Origin: Acidobacteriota bacterium
GTDB lineage: Bacteria; Acidobacteriota; Terriglobia; Acidiferrales; UBA7541
Direction: 5' to 3'
Length of the DNA stretch: 7,695 nt
NCBI GenBank assembly: GCA_003161195.1
Contig: PMOV01000204.1
Coordinates: forward strand, 2,071-9,765
Under the pieces are notes generated by a model. The model was not told where the DNA came from. It saw only the letters and a list, made by a program, of their open reading frames with translations, and did not search any database. Of the stretch, positions 1 to 4,649 are shown piece by piece (the first letter of the stretch is position 1; every line of letters starts with the position of its first letter). The position numbers and the translations under genes are program-made.

Positions 1-602
1 GGCTGTCCATAATCGAAGATCACGCCGCTGCCCGGCGCCCGCGCGGCGATGAAGCCGATGGTCGCGCGAAAGGCGCCGAGCGTCAGGTATGGCACCACAC
101 CCAGCCACGCGAACACGGCCGGCGAGTGCAAATCAAATCCGGCAGCCTGAAGTCGCTCGGGCAGCGCCTGCTGCTCAAAATCCACGGGCGCAAACGTGAG
201 ATTCTGCGGAATGGCGACGTTCGCGCGTGCTAGCAGTTCCCTCTTCCATTGTTGCGTCGCCGGATGATCCACCTCGAACACGTGCACCTGAGGAAACGGA
301 TTCCTGTAGGCAAAGGTATCTAGGCCGGCGCCCAGCAAAACATACTGCTGCGCTCCGCGCACCGCGCCGGCCGCCAGACAATCCTCCGCATAGCGGCTGC
401 GTGCCACCAGATGCGCCCGCATGGCCAGAGAGAATCGTGAGCCGGCCCCCGCGACGGCGGCCTGCAAAGGCGCAGCATACGTCTGGCCCAGCAGCGGAAT
501 CGCCACCGGGTCGTGAAATACCACTGGCACATCGCGCAATTGATGGACCGCGCGGCGCAACGCCACACTGACCGCCGTCCGCGATGCTCGCGCTTTTTCC
601 AT
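1..602 (-). CDS. Class I SAM-dependent methyltransferase, leucine carboxymethyltransferase-like (partial, 3' end outside window)
   Basis: Only the first 200 residues are present; the frame is open to the window edge. The translation fits the PF04072/TIGR00027-type family of SAM-dependent methyltransferases. It starts with the ASRTA box (residues 6-10) and an RRAVHQ helix, then VFHDP (28-32). The SAM-binding glycine motif is LLGAGLDTFAYR (89-100), followed by the acidic-loop motif FEVDHPATQ (109-117), a second acidic strand around PVDFE (139-143), and WLGVVPYLT (166-174), which corresponds to the usual W-E-G-V-x-x-Y-L stretch. The family O-methylates carboxyl groups, but most bacterial members, including this one, have no known substrate. 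The chosen ATG has a GGAG six bases upstream and gives the family's typical N-terminus. In-frame ATGs at 632 and 647 would add 10 or 15 residues but lack a good Shine-Dalgarno site. The gene is divergent from the PilZ gene. The family call is solid; the substrate is unknown. Confidence 0.88.
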   Translation of the reverse strand, partial: MEKARASRTAVSVALRRAVHQLRDVPVVFHDPVAIPLLGQTYAAPLQAAVAGAGSRFSLAMRAHLVARSRYAEDCLAAGAVRGAQQYVLLGAGLDTFAYRNPFPQVHVFEVDHPATQQWKRELLARANVAIPQNLTFAPVDFEQQALPERLQAAGFDLHSPAVFAWLGVVPYLTLGAFRATIGFIAARAPGSGVIFDYGQ

Positions 603-662
603 GTGCGTCTCCGCCAGCCTCCAGAAAAGCATATAACTTCGCGTCATGCACCGGTGTCCACG

Positions 663-692
663 ATTAAAAAAGCAAACGGCGGTTGTCATCAA
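663..692 (-). promoter_or_regulatory. Possible sigma-70-type promoter for the methyltransferase gene
   Basis: On the minus strand TTGATG (687-692) and TTTAAT (663-668) are separated by 18 bases, a fair match to the -35 and -10 consensus. Transcription would start near 655, leaving a leader of about 50 bases before the ATG at 602. The site lies in the 156-base divergent gap shared with the PilZ gene. For the opposite direction only a -10-like TACAAT at 725-730 is visible, without a convincing -35. Judged by eye only. Confidence 0.3.
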
Positions 693-758
693 TTTTTAAT
701 AGCAAACCTGGACGCGATTCGGCGTACAATCTTGCCCCGGTCACAAAAGGTGAAAGAC

Positions 759-1082
759 ATGGCCATCCTTCGTGACGCACCCCGCCGCCGATCGCAGCGC
801 GTATCGCTGAAAAAACGCGGTCGTCTGGTCGTAAACCTAGCCAGCAATCAGAAATTACTTCCCTGCATCGTGGTGGACTCGTCCAAGGAAGGCTTTCGCC
901 TGCGCGCCAGCTTGCGCGTGCGCCGCGGTGACCTCGTCGAAGTGATCCTCGACGAGCCGCAGTCGGTCATCGAACAATGCAGCGTGGTGTGGATTGGCAA
1001 GCCGGACACCAAGGAGTTTGGCGAGGTGGGGTTGGAGATTGTACGCCCCACAGCTCCGCAGCAGCACGGGGCTTACAACTAA
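759..1082 (+). CDS. Stand-alone PilZ domain protein (c-di-GMP receptor)
   Basis: The 107-residue product is essentially one PilZ domain. The N-terminal switch motif RxxxR is present as R10-R-S-Q-R14, and the second c-di-GMP motif DxSxxG as D40-S-S-K-E-G45. Beta strands typical of the barrel follow (FRLRA, DLVEVIL, CSVVWIG) and the domain closes with FGEVGLEIV (88-95). Having both motifs, it is predicted to bind cyclic di-GMP; such single-domain proteins usually act as diffusible adaptors on motility, secretion or exopolysaccharide machinery. The partner cannot be told from the sequence. The ATG is preceded by AAAAGG with suitable spacing; an in-frame GTG three codons upstream and longer extensions do not look coding. 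The gene is divergent from the methyltransferase and convergent with the following leftward operon, so it is probably transcribed alone. Confidence 0.9.
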   Translation: MAILRDAPRRRSQRVSLKKRGRLVVNLASNQKLLPCIVVDSSKEGFRLRASLRVRRGDLVEVILDEPQSVIEQCSVVWIGKPDTKEFGEVGLEIVRPTAPQQHGAYN

Positions 1083-1127
1083 GATCGTTCGTTGACGCGG
1101 ATTCACGGGCCTGGCTCGTCATTCGCC

Positions 1128-1535
1128 TCATTCGCCGGTCAGGCACCCGTCGGGCATCAGAAACGTCCGCCTCGCCAGTTCGCACGACAGCGTCTGCTGG
1201 CGATAATATTTTTTCAGCACGTTGTTTTTCCAATCCAGCAGATCCGGGTTGACGGCCGCAAACTCCAGCCAGCTTTGCGGCCGCTCTTCCTTCGCTCGCG
1301 CGATTCGCTCCCGGACCAGAAACAAATATGCCCAGGTAATGGTCTCGTGATAAAGCTGCGGCTTGCCGTTCGCGGCGGCGAGTCGCTGCAAAGCCGCGGA
1401 AAATCGCTGCAACGCTTCCGCGGCGGGGTATCGCGAAACATACAGAAACGCCATGCGCACATGGTCCGCGTGATGGAACGACGCGCCGGGCAGGCTGCCG
1501 CGTTCAAACGCCGCCATGAACTCTTCATCGGTCAC
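1128..1535 (-). CDS. Conserved hypothetical protein with FHHxDH and YHET motifs
   Basis: This is a soluble, mostly helical protein of 135 residues. I recognise the pattern as a widespread conserved hypothetical family but know no established function. Visible marks are F20-H-H-A-D-H25, the helix RMAFLYVSRY, L61-Y-H-E-T65, the acidic-aromatic stretch WLEFAAVNPDLLDW (89-102) and a C-terminal FLMPDG. The clustered His21, His22, His25, His63 and Glu64 could form a metal or catalytic site; that is inference. I prefer the GTG at 1535, which has a GGGG stretch eight bases upstream and gives MTDEEF at the N-terminus. A GTG at 1544 adds three residues. The gene overlaps the end of the DoxX-like gene by 11 bases (20 with the longer start), so it is the last gene of a three-gene leftward operon. 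The stop codon lies in a 9-base tandem repeat. Confidence 0.75.
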   Translation of the reverse strand: MTDEEFMAAFERGSLPGASFHHADHVRMAFLYVSRYPAAEALQRFSAALQRLAAANGKPQLYHETITWAYLFLVRERIARAKEERPQSWLEFAAVNPDLLDWKNNVLKKYYRQQTLSCELARRTFLMPDGCLTGE

Positions 1536-1890
1536 GGCGCGCACCCCGCCGTTCGTCGTCGCGGCTGCTCATGCACACCAGCACCGCCGTGGCGTAAATG
1601 ACTAACTCGGCCGCGTATTCTCCGCGCATAAAATGCAGCGCCAGGGCCACGGCAAAAACACCTAGCAGCGTAAAACCGCCGATGATTTCCATTGGCGGGA
1701 TCAGGAATAGAATCGCGGCGAGCGCTTCGCTTCCACCAAGCCCCGGGTGTAGCCATGCGGGCAGCCCGTGCTGTGCAAAATCTTTCGCCGCACCGTGCGA
1801 CATCGTGAAGTGCACGGATTCGAGCAGCACCGTCAGCCCCAGCGTCCACCGCAATGCCGGCACCGCCAGGCGTTTCAGCACAGTATTCAT
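1525..1890 (-). CDS. Small four-helix DoxX-like membrane protein
   Basis: The 121-residue product has four hydrophobic segments at about residues 8-26, 54-68, 69-88 and 92-108, with a short hydrophilic loop after the first (SHGAAKDFAQHGLPAWLHPG). It ends in a charged cytoplasmic-type tail (SSRDDERRGARRDR). The layout, with G-x-E-x-L at the start of helix 2 (GGSEALAAI) and a P-P-M-E turn between helices 2 and 3, resembles DoxX/DoxD-like inner-membrane proteins, whose roles are mostly undefined (some are linked to redox or detoxification). The ATG at 1890 has GGAG seven bases upstream. It shares an ATGA overlap with the stop of the upstream ribbon-helix-helix gene, indicating translational coupling. 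A TTG two codons upstream is less likely. The DoxX assignment rests on topology and general resemblance only. Confidence 0.7.
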   Translation of the reverse strand: MNTVLKRLAVPALRWTLGLTVLLESVHFTMSHGAAKDFAQHGLPAWLHPGLGGSEALAAILFLIPPMEIIGGFTLLGVFAVALALHFMRGEYAAELVIYATAVLVCMSSRDDERRGARRDR

Positions 1891-2210
1891 TTCCAATCTC
1901 CGCTATCTTTTTTGGCACCCTTTTTCTTCAAACTCTTCTTCTTGGAACTGGGCCCGGCGGACTCCACCAATCGGTGACTGGCGCGTGCGTCCAGGTCCAG
2001 ACCATAAAATCTCTTTAACTCTTTAATACGCTGCAGGCTCGCCGGTTCAAACGGACACTGCCCATCGAAGGCATGCAACACGATGCCTTCCAGCAAATCG
2101 CCGAGGGTCATATCCTGGTACTCGGCAAACGCCTTCAACACTTTCAAGAGCCTTTTTTCGACGCGCACCCCGGTCTGGACGCGTTGTATCAAGAGCCTGT
2201 CTTCCGCCAT
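1887..2210 (-). CDS. Ribbon-helix-helix-like protein, possible autoregulator, with Lys-rich tail
   Basis: The 107-residue product has an N-terminal segment that fits a ribbon-helix-helix DNA-binding fold: a strand at about residues 9-17 (QRVQTGVRV), helix A over 18-31 (EKRLLKVLKAFAEYQ region), a short turn, and helix B over 35-48 (LGDLLEGIVLHAF region). A second conserved part follows (FEPASLQRIKELKRFYGLDLD, positions 54-74) with ASHRLVE. The tail from residue 88 is very basic (SSKKKSLKKKGAKK). The ATG at 2210 has a strong GGGGAGG eight bases upstream; longer in-frame extensions would run through the palindromic promoter region and are rejected. It is the first gene of the operon and overlaps the DoxX-like gene by ATGA. 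Direct autorepression through the adjacent palindromes is a reasonable inference. It could instead be a structural protein with only an RHH-like profile. Confidence 0.75.
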   Translation of the reverse strand: MAEDRLLIQRVQTGVRVEKRLLKVLKAFAEYQDMTLGDLLEGIVLHAFDGQCPFEPASLQRIKELKRFYGLDLDARASHRLVESAGPSSKKKSLKKKGAKKDSGDWK

Positions 2211-2229
2211 GATCAGCACCTCCCCACTG

Positions 2230-2253
2230 TTGGTACCAATGTACCATGGTACA
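2230..2253. promoter_or_regulatory. Tandem palindromic operator candidate upstream of the RHH gene
   Basis: Two perfect palindromes lie side by side: TTGGTACCAA (2230-2239) and TGTACCATGGTACA (2240-2253). Together they contain four copies of the hexamer TGGTAC, two in each orientation (2231, 2233, 2241 and 2247 on the plus-strand coordinate). They sit 20-43 bases upstream of the ribbon-helix-helix start codon and overlap the predicted -10 and spacer. Short repeated half-sites bound by RHH dimers in tandem are the normal operator type of this fold, so this is a good candidate autoregulatory site. Confidence 0.6.
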
Positions 2254-2267
2254 CGGCCGCCCGGCAA
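2238..2267 (-). promoter_or_regulatory. Predicted promoter of the RHH/DoxX-like/hypothetical operon
   Basis: On the minus strand TTGCCG (2262-2267) and TACATT (2238-2243) are 18 bases apart, each four of six matches to the sigma-70 consensus. Transcription would begin near 2231, just before the GGGGAGG ribosome site at 2219-2225. The 14-base palindrome covers the -10 and part of the spacer, so a bound repressor would block RNA polymerase. The match is modest and judged by eye. Confidence 0.35.
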
Positions 2268-2346
2268 GACTCGGGCAGCGGCCCGCGCAAAGCCCTGCCC
2301 AACACGCAAACATCTCAATTGCGATCAATAAGTTATTTGCAGGTAG

Positions 2347-2366
2347 GGGTACGGCATGCCGGACCC
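2347..2366. repeat. 20-base imperfect palindrome in the intergenic region
   Basis: GGGTACGGCATGCCGGACCC is symmetric over 20 bases except for one pair (A2351 with G2362); the inner CGGCATGCCG (2352-2361) is perfect. It lies between the pepA end and the RHH operon promoter in a 243-base gene-free stretch. It could be a protein-binding site or an RNA hairpin. No T-run follows it on either strand, so it is not a classic terminator. Confidence 0.5.
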
Positions 2367-2405
2367 GTTCGGATGCAACTAGGAAACTCTCTGGGGGAAA
2401 GTTTT

Positions 2406-2438
2406 GTTAAAGGTGGAGCGCGTCAACCGCACCCCACC
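2406..2438 (-). terminator. Probable terminator stem-loop after pepA
   Basis: On the minus strand an 11-base-pair stem (arms 2428-2438 and 2412-2422, including two G-U pairs) closes a five-base loop at 2423-2427. It begins 16 bases past the pepA stop codon. Only a short TTT run (2409-2411) follows before AAC, so termination may be incomplete or Rho-assisted. The position right after the operon supports the call. Confidence 0.5.
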
Positions 2439-2453
2439 CACACACAACATCAG

Positions 2454-3944
2454 CTAATACGACATCAGCAAATGTACCAGCGTGCGCAGCGCCACGGCCG
2501 TCGGCCCCTTGGCCAACCACGGCTTGGCGTCGTCGTTCCACGCCGTCCCCGCGATATCCAGATGGATCCACGGCGTATCGCCGGCGAACTCCTTGATGAA
2601 CATCGCGCCAGTAATCGCGCCGCCGCCCTTGCCGCTGCCGATATTCTGAATGTCCGCAAAGCTGCCCTTGATGAACTCGCGATACTCGTCGTCGATGGGC
2701 ATCTGCCACATCTTTTCGCCCGCGGCCTTCGCGGAAGCCAGCAACTTATCGGTGAAGGCCTGGTCCGAGCCAAACACGCCCACGTTCACATTGGCCAGCG
2801 CCACCACAATGGCACCGGTCAGCGTCGCCGCATCGATCAGCGCGGTGGCCCCGAGTTGCTTGGCAAAGGTCACCCCATCCGCCAGGATTAGCCGTCCTTC
2901 GGCGTCCGTGTTCAGCACTTCGATGGTCTTGCCAGACATCGACGTCTGGATATCCCCGGGCTTCTGCGCCGTGCCGCCCGGCATATTTTCCGTGGCCGGC
3001 ACCACGCAAATCACCTTCACATTCGGCTTCAGCGCGGCAATCGCCCGCATCACTCCCAACATGGTAGCCCCGCCCGCCATGTCGTACTTCATCTTCTCCA
3101 TGCCGTCGGCGGGCTTGATGGAAATGCCGCCGGTGTCAAACGTCACGGCTTTGCCGACCAACCCAATCACCGGCGCCTGCGGATTGGCCTTCGCCGGCAC
3201 GTACGTAATCACGATCATGCGCGGCGGCTCCGGGCCGCCTTGCGCCACGCTGAGCAGCGCGCCCATCTTCAGATCCGCAATGCGTCGCTCGTCCAGCACC
3301 TCCACGGCCAAGCCCGCCTCGCGCGCCATGGCTTCGGCTTTCTCGCCCAGCACACGCGGGGTGAGCTTGTTCGAGGGTTCGTTCACCAGGTCGCGCGTAA
3401 AATTCTGTGCTTCGCCAATGGTGCGCCCGCGCGAAATAGCCGCGTCCGCACTTGCGCGCATGGAATCCGGATAACCCGCGATCGCCAGGCTCTCGATCTG
3501 CTTGTCGGTCTTCTTGTCTGTCTTGTATTTGTCGGTCTCAAAATTCGCCGTAGTCACGGCCTCGGCAATCGCTTGCGCGGCCGCGTCATTGGCTTCCTTC
3601 TCGCCCACCAAAAAAGCGATCTTCTTGACGCCCTTGGCCTTCAGCGAACGGATCGCTGCGCCGACAATCTTTCGCAGCGTCGCCCCGCTGAACTGTTCCC
3701 GTTTGCCAGCGCCTAGCAGCAACAACCGCCCAGCCTTCAGTCCCGCGGGCACATGCAACAGCGTCGACTCCAGCGTCTTGCCCGTCAATTCCCCGCTCTG
3801 CACCAGCTTCCGCAACAATCCGTTCGCGCTCTGGTCCATTTCCAGCAAATGGCCCTGCAAGGGGTCGCTCTCTTCAAATACGTACGTAACCAGCGCGTCC
3901 GCTTCGAGCGTGGCATAGGGCTTGGTTTCCAGCGTGATCTGCAT
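2454..3944 (-). CDS. pepA: Leucyl aminopeptidase, M17 family (cytosol aminopeptidase)
   Basis: This full-length 496-residue enzyme releases N-terminal amino acids, preferably leucine, from peptides in the cytoplasm, using two metal ions; the family forms hexamers. The N-terminal macro-like domain covers about residues 1-165 and the catalytic domain the rest. The signature NTDAEGRL is at 345-352. Predicted metal ligands and catalytic residues are K265, D270, K277, D288, D347, E349 and R351, the same spacing as in E. coli PepA but shifted by five. VGKAVTFDTGGISIKP (263-278) carries a T where many relatives have S (DSGG). A Lys/Asp-rich linker TDKYKTDKKTDKQ lies at 137-149. The ATG follows smpB by seven bases; the only good Shine-Dalgarno, GGAGG, lies inside the last smpB codons about 13 bases upstream, so the two genes form one operon. 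E. coli PepA also binds DNA in Xer recombination; nothing here tests that role. Confidence 0.97.
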   Translation of the reverse strand: MQITLETKPYATLEADALVTYVFEESDPLQGHLLEMDQSANGLLRKLVQSGELTGKTLESTLLHVPAGLKAGRLLLLGAGKREQFSGATLRKIVGAAIRSLKAKGVKKIAFLVGEKEANDAAAQAIAEAVTTANFETDKYKTDKKTDKQIESLAIAGYPDSMRASADAAISRGRTIGEAQNFTRDLVNEPSNKLTPRVLGEKAEAMAREAGLAVEVLDERRIADLKMGALLSVAQGGPEPPRMIVITYVPAKANPQAPVIGLVGKAVTFDTGGISIKPADGMEKMKYDMAGGATMLGVMRAIAALKPNVKVICVVPATENMPGGTAQKPGDIQTSMSGKTIEVLNTDAEGRLILADGVTFAKQLGATALIDAATLTGAIVVALANVNVGVFGSDQAFTDKLLASAKAAGEKMWQMPIDDEYREFIKGSFADIQNIGSGKGGGAITGAMFIKEFAGDTPWIHLDIAGTAWNDDAKPWLAKGPTAVALRTLVHLLMSY

Positions 3945-3951
3945 GATGCGT

Positions 3952-4485
3952 TTATCGCCTCCGATTGCGATACATCGATTCGTCTACTTCCCGCCGCGCT
4001 TCTTTTTTCTTTTCGTCCGCACGGCGGTCCCAGCTCTTTTTACCCTGCGCCAGGGCGATTTCACACTTGGCGATGCCGTTGCGGAAATAGATGCGCAGGG
4101 GTATTACGGTTAAACCTTTGGATTCGGTACGGACCGCCAGCTTATGTATCTCATTGCGGTGCAGCAGCAGTTTCCGGGATCCCAGCGGCTCGTGATTCCA
4201 AGGACCACCCGCCAGGTACTGAGCAATATGGGCGTTCACCAGCCACGGCCCGCTCTTCTTGAATTCCACATACGCGTCGCGGATATTAGCTTTGCCCTCG
4301 CGCAGGGCCTTCACTTCCGTGCCATGCAGCACGATGCCCGCCTCATAGCGGTCCAGCAACGTGTAATTATACGACGCCGCGCGATTCTGGGCGACCAGCG
4401 ACTCCTCGGGCTTCCCAGACTTGCCGGATTTGCCAGACTTCTCAGGTTTCCGGGATTTTTCCGGTTTGCGGGTAGGCTGCGCCAC
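3952..4485 (-). CDS. smpB: SsrA-binding protein SmpB with Lys-rich N-terminal extension
   Basis: SmpB binds tmRNA and delivers it to stalled ribosomes for trans-translation. The conserved core starts near residue 31 (VAQNRAASYNY) and shows HGTEVKALREGKANIRDAY (54-72), LVNAHIAQY, RKLLLHRNEI, KGLTVIPLRIYF and the C-terminal KCEIALAQGKKSWDRR before a basic tail that enters the decoding centre. The product is 177 residues, somewhat longer than the usual 150-160, because of a repetitive extension at 5-29 made of KPEKS/GKS units. The start is a GTG with no strong Shine-Dalgarno site; the frame upstream meets a stop eight codons earlier. A different-frame ATG at 4496 is not used. It is the first gene of an operon with pepA and is divergent from the secretin gene. 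Confidence 0.96.
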   Translation of the reverse strand: MAQPTRKPEKSRKPEKSGKSGKSGKPEESLVAQNRAASYNYTLLDRYEAGIVLHGTEVKALREGKANIRDAYVEFKKSGPWLVNAHIAQYLAGGPWNHEPLGSRKLLLHRNEIHKLAVRTESKGLTVIPLRIYFRNGIAKCEIALAQGKKSWDRRADEKKKEARREVDESMYRNRRR

Positions 4486-4490
4486 TCTTT

Positions 4491-4504
4491 CATCATAAAT
4501 GATG
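4491..4504. repeat. Short inverted repeat next to the smpB start
   Basis: CATCAT and ATGATG flank a two-base AA spacer, six bases upstream of the smpB GTG. On the minus strand a -10-like TTTAAT lies just beyond at 4506-4511, without a clear -35, so this is probably the smpB leader or promoter region. The repeat could bind a regulator or be chance. Confidence 0.3.
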
Positions 4505-4597
4505 CATTAAATTCCCGCTACCCGCTGAAAAAAAAGGGGGGTATTCAATGCAAGACAGCCAACCTTCCCTCGCTTGCTGGGCTTCTAAGCCGAATGT

Positions 4598-4616
4598 TAG
4601 ACTCCAAAACAGTCTA
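4598..4616. repeat. Inverted repeat in the secretin gene leader
   Basis: TAGACT (4598-4603) and AGTCTA (4611-4616) flank a seven-base AC-rich loop, about 34 bases upstream of the preferred secretin start codon. In RNA this would be a weak six-pair hairpin. It could be an operator or have no function. Confidence 0.3.
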
Positions 4617-4649
4617 CTGTCTTCGTCCAGTCGAGGCTCGGGAGAGTTC

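Noticed and set aside
175..651. Minus-strand frame starting at a GTG at 651
   Set aside because: The methyltransferase motifs are in another minus-strand frame, which stays open to the window edge; this frame shows only Gly/Arg/Ser-rich noise.
513..758. N-terminal extension of the PilZ protein upstream of 759
   Set aside because: It would overlap the divergent methyltransferase gene and its promoter, and the peptide is low-quality; ATG 759 has a proper ribosome site and gives a standard PilZ length.
2273..2300. GGGCAG/CTGCCC hairpin as a terminator
   Set aside because: No T-run follows on either strand and it lies upstream of a promoter, not after a gene.
2073..2891. Plus-strand open frame of about 272 codons across the RHH gene, the gap and the pepA end
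   Set aside because: It is antisense to two real genes and reads through the operator palindromes and terminator, with His/Arg/Gln-rich composition typical of a shadow frame.
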